From an uncultured Helicobacter sp. (GTDB lineage: Bacteria > Campylobacterota > Campylobacteria > Campylobacterales > Helicobacteraceae): 64,000 bases of DNA. The notes under the pieces were generated by a model, which did not search any database, was not told where the DNA came from, and worked only from the letters and a program-made list of their open reading frames with translations. The stretch covers positions 1-64,000 of the forward strand of contig CALUTE010000010.1 of NCBI GenBank assembly GCA_944323645.1, read 5' to 3'. The position numbers and the translations under genes are program-made. The stretch's first letter is position 1. The number at the start of each line of letters is the position of its first letter. Positions 8,274-16,525 of the stretch are shown here, in pieces.

Positions 8274-9494
8274 ATGCGTTTATTATTTGCTTTATGGTGT
8301 GTGGTTTTGCTATGTGGTGGTGCTACAGAAGTTAGTCCAGAATCCATAGATTCTGCTGTGCAAGAAAGCGCACCAAAACAAAAAAAGTCTAACAAAAAGA
8401 AATTCTGGCACAAGATTCCAGCAAGTGCGCATTCTTTACAATTACTAATGGCAGGTGATGCGCTATTGCACACTGCTGTTTTTAAAGATGCTGAAGTGGT
8501 ACAAAACGATGAAAGCGATACGCAAAGCACCACGTATAAGTTTGATTCTATGTTTGAATATATCGCACCTTTTGTTGCCCAAGCAGATTTGGCGTTTTAT
8601 AACCAAGAAACAATTCTTGGAGGTAGTGCGCTCGGTCTTAGTAGTTACCCTGCTTTTAATTCTCCACAAGAATTTGGCGATACAATGCTTAAGCTTGGGT
8701 TTAATATGGTCTCTTTAGCTAATAACCATACGCTTGATAAGGGTGAGCGTGGTGTTATGGCTATGCTTAGATTCTGGCATACAAAAGAGCAAGAAAAGCC
8801 AGATCTCTGCATTGCTGGAAGTTACACAAGTTTTGATGATCGTGCCAAAGTAAGAATCTATGAGAAAAACGGAATAAGCTATGCTATGCTTGCCTACACA
8901 TACGGAACAAATGGTATCAAGATTCCAGAAGGCAAAGACTATCTTGTCAATGTCTATACCAAGCAAATGCTAAAAACTGATATAGAGAATCTGCGCGACA
9001 AGGTCGATTTGCTCATTGTGTCTATGCATTGGGGGATTGAGTATGAGTTTAGCCCAAGTGATGAGCAACGCGAATTTGCTAGGTTTTTAGCAGATCTTGG
9101 TGTGGATATTATCATTGGTAACCACCCTCACGTTATTCAACCTATCGAATGGATAGATGATACACTTGTTATTTATTCTTTAGGAAATTTCATCTCTGGG
9201 CAAAAGGGTACAAACAAACGCATAGGTATGCTTGCTTCTGCGCGCATAAATCTTTTGGGAGAGCAGAATAAGCTAAACCCTCAACACCAAAACAAAGCAC
9301 CAAAGCATACTCCACGCGTGCAAATTACTGATGTGCGCGCCGATCTTATCTATACATATTATGACACAAATATGCGCAATTTCAAACTCTACCCATTGCG
9401 TAATGTAAGCGAAAAAATGCTACCAAACCATAAAAAAATCTATGACCAATACACGCAAATCATCAAGCAAAAATGGCTAAAAATAGGATTATAA
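8274..9494 (+). CDS. capA: CapA family metallophosphoesterase-like protein
   Basis: The CapA/PgsA fold is a calcineurin-like metal hydrolase, first linked to poly-gamma-glutamate capsule synthesis; many homologues lie outside capsule loci and their substrate is unknown. The 406 residues show a signal or anchor sequence (1-18), a Lys-rich linker, and metal-site motifs AGDALLHT (60-67), NNHTLDKG (150-157), MHWGIEYEF and GNHPHVIQP (282-290), then YSLGNFISGQ. No pgsB/capB-like genes are nearby, so a capsule role is doubtful. It appears to be a single-gene unit behind the promoter at 8243. Confidence 0.87.
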   Translation: MRLLFALWCVVLLCGGATEVSPESIDSAVQESAPKQKKSNKKKFWHKIPASAHSLQLLMAGDALLHTAVFKDAEVVQNDESDTQSTTYKFDSMFEYIAPFVAQADLAFYNQETILGGSALGLSSYPAFNSPQEFGDTMLKLGFNMVSLANNHTLDKGERGVMAMLRFWHTKEQEKPDLCIAGSYTSFDDRAKVRIYEKNGISYAMLAYTYGTNGIKIPEGKDYLVNVYTKQMLKTDIENLRDKVDLLIVSMHWGIEYEFSPSDEQREFARFLADLGVDIIIGNHPHVIQPIEWIDDTLVIYSLGNFISGQKGTNKRIGMLASARINLLGEQNKLNPQHQNKAPKHTPRVQITDVRADLIYTYYDTNMRNFKLYPLRNVSEKMLPNHKKIYDQYTQIIKQKWLKIGL

Positions 9495-9554
9495 TACAAG
9501 CCTGTTTGAGGCTTAAGAATCTATGATAGTGGTGCGAAATGCTACAAAACATTG

Positions 9555-9560
9555 TATAAT
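9555..9560 (+). promoter_or_regulatory. -10 box of speA
   Basis: TGTATAAT 36 bases before the speA start; no clear -35. Confidence 0.45.
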
Positions 9561-9596
9561 GGCGCGCCATAGAGAAAACACATCTAAGGAGTATGA

Positions 9597-11447
9597 GTGG
9601 TTGATTATGGAATACGATTTTGGTCTAATGATGATTTTATCATAGAAGATGGGCTTGTAAAAGTTAATCATCAAAGCAAGCCTGCTTTGATTGAGATTGT
9701 TCAAGAGATCCGAGAGAAGGGTTATAAAGGACCACTACTTGTGCGCTTTCCACATTTGATTTATAAGCAAATCACCCAGCTTTTTAATTCATTTGAACAA
9801 GCTATCAAAGAATATCAGTATCAAGGCAATTTCAAGGCAGTATTTCCACTCAAAGTTAATCAAATGCCAAATTTTGTCTTACCCTTGGTTGATTGTGCAA
9901 AAAACCTTTGTTATGGGCTTGAAGCAGGGAGTAAATCTGAACTCATCGTAGCTATGGCATACACCAACCAAACCTCTCCCATAACGGTTAATGGCTTCAA
10001 AGACAAAGAAATGATCTCTTTAGGTTTTATTGCTGCAAAAATGGGCTATGACATTACTTTGACTATTGAAGGACTTAATGAGCTAGAATCTATCATTCAA
10101 GTAGCACAAGAAATGGGCGCGCCCTACCCCAATATCGGGCTTAGAATCCGCTTGCACAGCACAGGTACAGGCGTGTGGGGTAAATCAGGCGGTATCAACG
10201 CAAAATTTGGGCTTACTTCAACTGAGCTTTTAGAGGCGATTCGAAGGCTTGAAGATTCTCATCTTTTGGCACAATTTAAAATGATCCACTTTCATATTGG
10301 TAGCCAAATCAGCGATATATCGCCACTAAAAAAAGCGATTCGAGAAGTGGGCAATATCTACGCAGAGCTACGAAAAATGGGCGCAAATAATCTTACTTGT
10401 GTCAATATTGGCGGTGGGCTTGCAGTAGAATACACACAGCACGAAGGCGCAAACAATCGTAACTACACATTAAATGAATTTAGTGGTGATGTTGTGTTTT
10501 CTCTAAAAGAAATCGTGCGCAACAAGCAAGAAAAAGAACCTGATATTTTCATAGAATCTGGACGTTTCGTAGCGGCAAACCACGCAGTTTTAGTTGCACC
10601 CGTGCTAGAACTTTTCTCTCAAGAATATGACGAAAAGGCGTTGCGCCTAAAAGAGCAAAACCCCCCTCTAATTGCCGAAATGCTTGATCTCTATCAAAGC
10701 ATAAGCGAAAAAAACGCCATAGAATATCTGCACGATAGTCTTGATCATATGGAATCATTGCTGACGCTTTTTGATTTAGGATACATCGATTTAACCGATA
10801 GATCCAATACTGAAATCCTTGTTCATCTCATCATAAAAAAGGTAATAAAACTACTCAAATACAAAAACCACAAAGACATTATCAGAATCCAAGAGCAAGT
10901 ACAAGAACGCTATTTGCTTAATTGTAGCTTTTTCCAAAGCCTGCCAGATTATTGGGGACTTGGGCAGAATTTCCCGGTTATGCCACTTGATAGGCTCAAT
11001 CGCCGCCCAACACGAAGTGCGAGCCTTTGGGATATTACCTGTGATAGCGATGGCGAAATCGCCTTTGATGCGCAAAAACCCCTCTATTTACACGATGTTG
11101 ATGTTACAAAAGAGGAGTATTTTTTGGGCTTTTTTCTTGTCGGTGCTTATCAGGAAGTGCTAGGAATGCGCCACAACCTTTTTACGCACCCTACCGAATT
11201 TAGCGTAGTTTTTGATGAAGATTTAAACAAAGGCTATACAATCGAGAATCTACTAGAAGCTCAAAATGTGCTTGATGTACTAGAAGATTTGGATTATGAT
11301 ACAAAAGAGATTGAACGATTGTTAAAACAACGTATTGAGGATTCTAGTATAGATGATGAGGATAAAAAAGAAGTGCTTGGCGCGCTCTATGTTATGCTAA
11401 GTGAAAACGGCTATTTGCGCACAATCGCAAAAGATGAAGACAAATAG
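9597..11447 (+). CDS. speA: Biosynthetic arginine decarboxylase
   Basis: A PLP enzyme converting arginine to agmatine for polyamine synthesis. The 616 residues match the SpeA length. Motifs are LLVRFPHLIY near the N-terminus, FKAVFPLKVNQM with the likely Schiff-base lysine at K86, IHFHIGSQI, NIGGGLAVEY and a C-terminal LVGAYQEVLGMRHNLF. The start is GTG: AAGGA lies six bases before it, while the nearby ATG at 9593 hits a stop after three codons. Own promoter at 9555. No polyamine partner gene is adjacent. Confidence 0.95.
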   Translation: MVDYGIRFWSNDDFIIEDGLVKVNHQSKPALIEIVQEIREKGYKGPLLVRFPHLIYKQITQLFNSFEQAIKEYQYQGNFKAVFPLKVNQMPNFVLPLVDCAKNLCYGLEAGSKSELIVAMAYTNQTSPITVNGFKDKEMISLGFIAAKMGYDITLTIEGLNELESIIQVAQEMGAPYPNIGLRIRLHSTGTGVWGKSGGINAKFGLTSTELLEAIRRLEDSHLLAQFKMIHFHIGSQISDISPLKKAIREVGNIYAELRKMGANNLTCVNIGGGLAVEYTQHEGANNRNYTLNEFSGDVVFSLKEIVRNKQEKEPDIFIESGRFVAANHAVLVAPVLELFSQEYDEKALRLKEQNPPLIAEMLDLYQSISEKNAIEYLHDSLDHMESLLTLFDLGYIDLTDRSNTEILVHLIIKKVIKLLKYKNHKDIIRIQEQVQERYLLNCSFFQSLPDYWGLGQNFPVMPLDRLNRRPTRSASLWDITCDSDGEIAFDAQKPLYLHDVDVTKEEYFLGFFLVGAYQEVLGMRHNLFTHPTEFSVVFDEDLNKGYTIENLLEAQNVLDVLEDLDYDTKEIERLLKQRIEDSSIDDEDKKEVLGALYVMLSENGYLRTIAKDEDK

Positions 11448-11487
11448 ATTTCACTAGATTCTGCGCACCAACAACCAAGGATAAAAT

Positions 11488-12348
11488 ATGCAACCACAAA
11501 CAAACCAAGCCAAAAAAACCAGCCTTTTTGCGATGATTAAAGAAGACTTCGCCACGCCAGTGCGCAAAGACCCTGCGCTAAAATCTAGGCTTGAGCTCTT
11601 TTTTAACTATCCTGGGCTTATTGCTCTTGTGCATTATCGCATAGCACACGTTCTGTATCAAAAAAAATGGCGCTTGCTTTCACGTATCATTATGGGCTGG
11701 ACACAATTTTTGACAAATATCGATATTCACCCCGCAGCACAGATTGGCAGACGCGTATTTATCGATCACGGTATAGGCGTTGTGATTGGCGAAACAGCTA
11801 TTGTTGGCGATGATGTAACGATTTATCAAGGAGTGAGCCTTGGAGGAGTGAGCCTTGCGCGTGCCAAGCGACACCCCACGCTAGAATCTGGTGTTGTAGT
11901 CGGAGCTGGGGCTAAGGTACTTGGGGATATTCTTATTGGACAAAATGCAAAAATAGGTGCTAACTCTGTTGTGATAAAAGATGTGCCAGCAGAATGCACA
12001 GCTGTTGGCATACCAGCGCGCATTATCCCACCACGCACAAACGATGAATACAAAGAAAAAGCAACCAAAAATGCCCTAGATTCTGCAGAAAAGGATTTTT
12101 CACCAGAATCCAGCGAACAAACACAAGATTGCTGCAAGGCATTAAGCAGCGGCACAAGCGTGCCATTGCCCGATGTTAGCAAAAATGCTTTTCTCTATCT
12201 CCTTGAGCGCATAGAGATTCTAGAACAAGAAAAGGCAATGCAAGGGACATTGCTTGAATGCCAAGAAGCACAACAAGCGCTACAAGAGTTGAAACAACGC
12301 CTTGATGAACGTTATGGCAAATACATTCAAGCGTTTAAAAATGCCTAA
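11488..12348 (+). CDS. cysE: Serine O-acetyltransferase with C-terminal extension
   Basis: Makes O-acetylserine from serine and acetyl-CoA, the first step of cysteine synthesis. Residues about 10-180 carry the short EpsC/CysE-type catalytic domain with the left-handed beta-helix: [36 protein letters not shown] and [11 protein letters not shown]. After GIPARII there are about 100 extra residues: a Ser/Asp/Glu-rich stretch, partly encoded by the octamer, then a coiled-coil-like segment rich in Glu, Gln and Leu. H. pylori CysE is about 170 residues as I recall, so this tail is unusual. Start supported by AAGGA. Confidence 0.92.
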   Translation: MQPQTNQAKKTSLFAMIKEDFATPVRKDPALKSRLELFFNYPGLIALVHYRIAHVLYQKKWRLLSRIIMGWTQFLTNIDIHPAAQIGRRVFIDHGIGVVIGETAIVGDDVTIYQGVSLGGVSLARAKRHPTLESGVVVGAGAKVLGDILIGQNAKIGANSVVIKDVPAECTAVGIPARIIPPRTNDEYKEKATKNALDSAEKDFSPESSEQTQDCCKALSSGTSVPLPDVSKNAFLYLLERIEILEQEKAMQGTLLECQEAQQALQELKQRLDERYGKYIQAFKNA

Positions 12349-12405
12349 ACACACCATTGTAGCCAACCCTGTTTTTGATACCAAACCTCACAATAAGGAG
12401 CAACT

Positions 12406-13056
12406 ATGCGATACAAAATGAGATTCTCTGCCTTTGTAGCATTTCTAGCAAGTGCTATAATGCTCAATGCCTCTATAAAAGAGGGTATAGATTACATCGT
12501 ACTAAAAGAACCTATCCCAAATGCACAAAATAGCGTGATTGAAGTTTTTAACTACTCGTGCCCTTTCTGTTACAAATACTCAAAGATTCTACCCCAAATC
12601 ATCAAAAGCCTACCAAAAAACACTGCCTTTATACCTTATCATATGGAGCAAAAGGGCGATTATGGTAGGCTTGCTAGCGAGCTTTTTGCAGTGCTTATCA
12701 TCAAAGATAAAAAATCTGGCATAGCCATAAATGATGAGAAAAACTCAAGCTTCAAGCGCGCAGAGCATAGGTATTTCGAGGAATACCACCTAAAAAAGAA
12801 TCGCTGGAATGAGGGGAAAGACGCGTTTTTAAAAACAGGGCTTGATGCTGCAAATATCAGCCTAGAGGAATTCCAAAGAGAGCTTCAAAGCACAGAAGTT
12901 CAAGCGCTCCTAAAAGACTGGCAAAAAGCCTATGATATTGCGCTTATACAGGGGATTCCCGCATTTGTCATCAATGGCAAATATCTCATCAAAACAAATG
13001 AACTAAAATCCCTAGACGATCTCAAAGACAAAATCCGCAAGCTTCTCGCACTCTAA
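12406..13056 (+). CDS. Periplasmic DsbA-like thiol:disulfide oxidoreductase
   Basis: Introduces disulfides into exported proteins. There is a signal peptide (about 1-23), then a thioredoxin fold with the active site C52-P-F-C55 (CPHC in E. coli DsbA) and a cis-Pro region QGIPAFVINGKYL. The 216 residues are the normal DsbA length. It is followed after 9 bases by the membrane partner dsbI, so the two probably form an oxidative pair. Start chosen by AAGGAG five bases upstream. Confidence 0.88.
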   Translation: MRYKMRFSAFVAFLASAIMLNASIKEGIDYIVLKEPIPNAQNSVIEVFNYSCPFCYKYSKILPQIIKSLPKNTAFIPYHMEQKGDYGRLASELFAVLIIKDKKSGIAINDEKNSSFKRAEHRYFEEYHLKKNRWNEGKDAFLKTGLDAANISLEEFQRELQSTEVQALLKDWQKAYDIALIQGIPAFVINGKYLIKTNELKSLDDLKDKIRKLLAL

Positions 13057-13065
13057 AGGCTTACT

Positions 13066-13734
13066 ATGGAGAGGCTTTGGGGTGATCTGCTCCCTTTGGT
13101 ATGGCGTGTTGCTAGGTGGCAGGATTCTCGATCTACTTGGCTTGTTATGGCTTTTTGCTGTTTGGGGCTGGTTGGGATTGGGCATTATGTGCTAGAGCGC
13201 TATATTTATATGCAGCCTTGCGAGCAGTGTGTTTATATCCGCTATGCGTTTCTTATCATAGCACTTGGCGGATTTATCGCAGCGATACAGCCAAGCAACA
13301 AAGCACTAAAGACTATGGGCTATGTGCTGGCATTTTATGGTGCTATACGCGGTATTATGTTTTCTTTGCGATTGTGCGATATTCATTATGCTGCACATAG
13401 CGATGAGCTGATATTTGGCGTGCAGGGGTGTTCGGCATTGCCATATTTTGATTTTGGCTTGCCTTTAGATAGGTGGATTCCTAGTTTGTTTCGCCCTGTG
13501 GGTGATTGCGGGTTTGACTCTCCTATCGTGCCAAATGATGTTGCGCTAAGCGGATTCCAAAAGTGGCTCATAGACTTGTATGCGCAGGGGTGGTATCTTA
13601 TCCCAAGTGAGCAATTTGGCAATATGGCGCAATGCTGTTTGTTTGCCTTTGGGCTGTGCTGTGTGTGTTTGGGGGCTATGCTTCTAGCTTATCTTATTGA
13701 ATCCACAAGCCTAGATTCTAGGCAGACTCGCTAG
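13066..13734 (+). CDS. dsbI: DsbB/DsbI family disulfide-forming membrane protein
   Basis: A membrane quinone reductase that re-oxidises its periplasmic DsbA partner. The 222 residues have about five hydrophobic helices. The first periplasmic redox pair is C52-E-Q-C55 in MQPCEQCVYIRYAF, the hallmark of the DsbI branch; further Cys lie in the larger periplasmic loop (LRLCDIHY, GCSALPYFDF, GDCGFD). The long second loop (about residues 100-180) is also typical of DsbI. It is translated from an AAAGGC site 5 bases upstream, immediately after the dsbA-like gene. Confidence 0.88.
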   Translation: MERLWGDLLPLVWRVARWQDSRSTWLVMAFCCLGLVGIGHYVLERYIYMQPCEQCVYIRYAFLIIALGGFIAAIQPSNKALKTMGYVLAFYGAIRGIMFSLRLCDIHYAAHSDELIFGVQGCSALPYFDFGLPLDRWIPSLFRPVGDCGFDSPIVPNDVALSGFQKWLIDLYAQGWYLIPSEQFGNMAQCCLFAFGLCCVCLGAMLLAYLIESTSLDSRQTR

Positions 13735-14155
13735 AATCTAAATACCGCAATATACAGCTTTAAATCCAAAGCTAGAATCTAAACCACCACAGATTCTATA
13801 ATTTCCCTAAAGCCTTTTGACTCCGAAAATCCAAGATTCTCAAATATCACTCTAATCCAAAAAGGCAGAATCTAAGCATAGAATGATTCTGTACTTTAGA
13901 TATTTCGGCTTGTGCCCAAAGACGCGTTAGCCACCACCAAGCAAAACGCCAACACTATATGACGAAAACTCTAGATTCTGCGTGTGGTCATTCTGAACCT
14001 AAGGTAAAGAATCTAAAAAAACAGAATCTAAAACCAATATAGAATCTGCAAAGATATTTCGCCTAAAGGCTCAAAGCAAAGCGCTAACACCATACAACAA
14101 GGCTTTTAGATTCTGCAAAGTCATTTTAACCTTGTTTGCAAAGTGAAAATCTACC
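13735..14155. repeat. Intergenic repeat-rich region
   Basis: No gene over about 420 bases. It holds about ten AGATTCT/AGAATCT heptamers. There are two degenerate copies of a roughly 110-base unit that begins AGATATTTCG and ends TCATT.T.AACC ... AAGAATCT; the unit tails lie at 13988-14015 and 14121-14153. Parts match, reversed, the 3964-4181 intergenic region. Confidence 0.6.
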
Positions 14156-14208
14156 CCACTCATAGAGGCTAGAGAGGTGGTAGTATTTATACCTATCACG
14201 CTCATAAT
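14156..14208 (-). pseudogene. Truncated third exoprotein tail cassette
   Basis: Bases 14156-14201 are identical to 15775-15820, the 5' end of the orphan exoprotein tail, with one mismatch after that before the start codon. Read on the minus strand from ATG 14205 it gives Met-Ser-Val-Ile-Gly-Ile-Asn then TTTSLASMSG. It then leaves the homology and runs through the intergenic repeat to a stop near 14081. It sits 8 bases after the small outer-membrane gene, exactly where the complete cassette sits after the other paralogue. Confidence 0.7.
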
Positions 14209-14213
14209 TTGCC

Positions 14214-14921
14214 TTAAAATAAATACTTGTAGCCCAATGTCGGTGTAAATTTGGGCACAATAGTATTAGGAGCAGTAAATAAAAAAAATAAAAAAGGTGC
14301 TCCTATGCGTAAATCTAGAATATGATTTCCTAGATTTAGATAAAATCCTGCGCGTAAATAAGGCACTAGCGCGCCACCATCTCGCTCTAAAAATGAAAGA
14401 TCACTATCTTCTAAATGAGAAAATGAAAATTTTCCCTCTAATCCTAAAAGCATACCAAAATGCTTCCTTTCTCTTTTTATAAAGTCAATCATCAAATCGG
14501 ATGCAAAATATGGCATAAAGCTTTCTAGAGATTTTTTTGCTTGTGTATCTTTTTTCACATAATTTCCCCACATATACTGCATACCAATCGTAAATCTTGT
14601 CCCAACTCTGCCCTTGCCATATTTCTGCCAGCCAAAATTAGCTCCTGCTATATAACCAATACTACTATCTGTCTCTAAAATTTTTGGAATAAATATCGCT
14701 AGCTCAGATATTATCGGAGAATCAACGCCCCCCTCAATCCCCAAAAACCAGCGCTTCTCTTTTTTCTTTGTTGCTTGACTTAGACTCATAGATTCTCTTA
14801 TGTTCATTCTCTCGCATTCTGCTCTTTCGTCTTTGTCTGTGAATACATAACAATTCATTTCAGCATAGGAGATAGAAAGACTCGCTAGGCTTAGAGTGAT
14901 GATGTGTAGTAGTTTTTTCAT
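14214..14921 (-). CDS. Small outer membrane beta-barrel protein, paralogue 1
   Basis: 235 residues: a signal peptide (MKKLLHIITLSLASLSISYA), a conserved charged segment DKDERAECERMNIRES, then an eight-strand-sized barrel ending GYKYLF with terminal Phe. It resembles Helicobacter small outer-membrane proteins; no exact family named. The paralogue at 15835 shares the N-terminal segment, GANFGWQKYGKGRVG, MIDFIKRE and the C-terminus, while intervening loops differ. It starts 9 bases after the stop of the orphan exoprotein tail (AAGGAG present), so the pair looks cotranslated. Confidence 0.75.
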   Translation of the reverse strand: MKKLLHIITLSLASLSISYAEMNCYVFTDKDERAECERMNIRESMSLSQATKKKEKRWFLGIEGGVDSPIISELAIFIPKILETDSSIGYIAGANFGWQKYGKGRVGTRFTIGMQYMWGNYVKKDTQAKKSLESFMPYFASDLMIDFIKRERKHFGMLLGLEGKFSFSHLEDSDLSFLERDGGALVPYLRAGFYLNLGNHILDLRIGAPFLFFLFTAPNTIVPKFTPTLGYKYLF

Positions 14922-14930
14922 TGTGTCTCC

Positions 14931-15824
14931 TTATCGCATACTATCAACTATAAGTTGTTTTATATCAAACCCATAGATAGTATCTAGTACATCAAAGTTT
15001 AAACGATTGTTGATGTTATAAATATAATTAGTATTTAGTGTTGTATTATTGGTATTAAGTGTAGGAGTATTGTTTGCATTTATAGTGATATTTTCACTGA
15101 TACTTGAGCGGTTATCATTCATTGTTAGAGAGTTTGTGCCATTTATAGATACATTGGCTTCTAGTCTATCTAGAATGTTGGAGATATTGTTTGATATTTG
15201 TTGCAAATCAGCACCAACAAAAAGCTTAGAGCCAATTTTTACACCCTCGAAACTCACTACCAAACTATTCCACCCAGCTTCAAATATATTATCTCCCTTT
15301 GTTCCTCCAGATATATCTATAGTTTGATTACTATCAATCTTTACATTCCCTATATCTACATTCACTAGATTATCAGTATTTATACTAGCTTCTCCATTTG
15401 CTTGGATATAGCTATTACTCATAAAGGTATTGCCTCCTTTAATTGTATTGCTTACAATATCTCCTAGAAGTGTATGGTTCTCTTTGATGAGATTTCCTGA
15501 AATACTGCCTAGATTGTTTGCTGTATTTTCTGTCTTGTTTAGTATATTGTTTAGATTTGTATTGCCTATGGCTATACTATCAAGATTAGTTAATGTATTT
15601 TTATAAGAGCCTAACTCATCTACATAGGGGCTTGTATAGTTTCCAATCATATCTCCTATCTTTTCTCCAAATAGATATGCCCCTATATCTGTGATAAATC
15701 CAGCTATTTCTCCTGTGATTTCGCTAGCTTTGGTATGAGAAGTAGAGATAGATAAATCCCCTTGAGAGCTGATACCACTCATAGAGGCTAGAGAGGTGGT
15801 AGTATTTATACCTATCACGCCCAT
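14931..15824 (-). CDS. Orphan C-terminal cassette of the FhaB-like exoprotein
   Basis: 297 residues without a signal peptide or secretion domain. From residue 8 on it repeats the C-terminus of the large exoprotein encoded at 16526. Near-identical blocks (TSLASMSGISSQG, ITDIGAYLFGEKIGDMIGN, LGSISGNLIKENHTLLGDI, SSISENITINANN) alternate with unrelated stretches. It has its own ATG after AAGGGG with six bases spacing, 10 bases after the stop of the previous outer-membrane gene. It cannot be exported by the two-partner route on its own, so it may be a silent donor for recombination into the expressed gene, or simply a duplication remnant kept open. Confidence 0.75.
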   Translation of the reverse strand: MGVIGINTTTSLASMSGISSQGDLSISTSHTKASEITGEIAGFITDIGAYLFGEKIGDMIGNYTSPYVDELGSYKNTLTNLDSIAIGNTNLNNILNKTENTANNLGSISGNLIKENHTLLGDIVSNTIKGGNTFMSNSYIQANGEASINTDNLVNVDIGNVKIDSNQTIDISGGTKGDNIFEAGWNSLVVSFEGVKIGSKLFVGADLQQISNNISNILDRLEANVSINGTNSLTMNDNRSSISENITINANNTPTLNTNNTTLNTNYIYNINNRLNFDVLDTIYGFDIKQLIVDSMR

Positions 15825-15834
15825 AATGTGCCCC

Positions 15835-16515
15835 TTAGAATAGATACTTGTAGCCTAAAATTGGGAAAAGAGGCATAGTAACCCTATTAAATCCAAGCAT
15901 AAAAACAGGAAATCCTATATGTACGTCTAAAATATGTCGCTTTAAGTTAAGATATAGCCCTGTTTCTAAACTAATAAAGACTCCACCCCCACCATTTCTA
16001 TAATCTATATCTCTAAAAATACTTCCCACTGCTTGTTCAGTAACGCCTAAAAACATACCAAAACGCTTGTTTTCTCTTTTTATAAAGTCTATCATTAGCT
16101 CCATTGTGAAATATAGTATAAAGCTTTCCATAGATTTCTTTATTTGCGTATCTCTCTCTAGATAATCCCCCCAAGCGTATTGCAAACCAATCGTATATCT
16201 TGACCCAACTCTGCCCTTGCCATATTTCTGCCAGCCAAAATTGGCTCCTGCTATATAACTTATACCTTTTGTTATTCCTAACTCCTCCTTTGGTAAGAAA
16301 ATCATTTTAGTAGGAATCAATAAGCCTATCCCTCCATCAATCCCCAAAAACCAATTTTTATCTTTTTTCTTTGTGGCTTGGCTCATATTCATAGATTCTC
16401 TAATATTCATTCTCTCGCATTCTGCTCTTTCGTCTTTGTCTGTGAATATTGAGCAATCTACAGCACCATAAGCACAAGAAAACATAAAAGTAAAAAGTAC
16501 AAATAATCTTTTCAT
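15835..16515 (-). CDS. Small outer membrane beta-barrel protein, paralogue 2
   Basis: 226 residues with a signal peptide (MKRLFVLFTFMFSCAYG), the same DKDERAECERMNIRES segment and a barrel ending ILGYKYLF. I use the start at 16515 because AAAGGAG lies five bases before it; the frame is open to 16536 but that start would overlap the exoprotein gene. It follows the exoprotein stop by 10 bases, the same arrangement as paralogue 1 after the orphan tail. Role unknown; it might anchor or help display the exoprotein tail, which is speculation from position only. Confidence 0.75.
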   Translation of the reverse strand: MKRLFVLFTFMFSCAYGAVDCSIFTDKDERAECERMNIRESMNMSQATKKKDKNWFLGIDGGIGLLIPTKMIFLPKEELGITKGISYIAGANFGWQKYGKGRVGSRYTIGLQYAWGDYLERDTQIKKSMESFILYFTMELMIDFIKRENKRFGMFLGVTEQAVGSIFRDIDYRNGGGGVFISLETGLYLNLKRHILDVHIGFPVFMLGFNRVTMPLFPILGYKYLF

Positions 16516-16525
16516 CATCACTCCT

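Noticed and set aside
8274-9494. Poly-gamma-glutamate capsule locus
   Set aside because: Only the CapA-like protein is present; no ligase genes are adjacent.
13735-14155. CRISPR array
   Set aside because: The short repeats are irregularly spaced, in both orientations, and lack constant-length spacers or cas genes.
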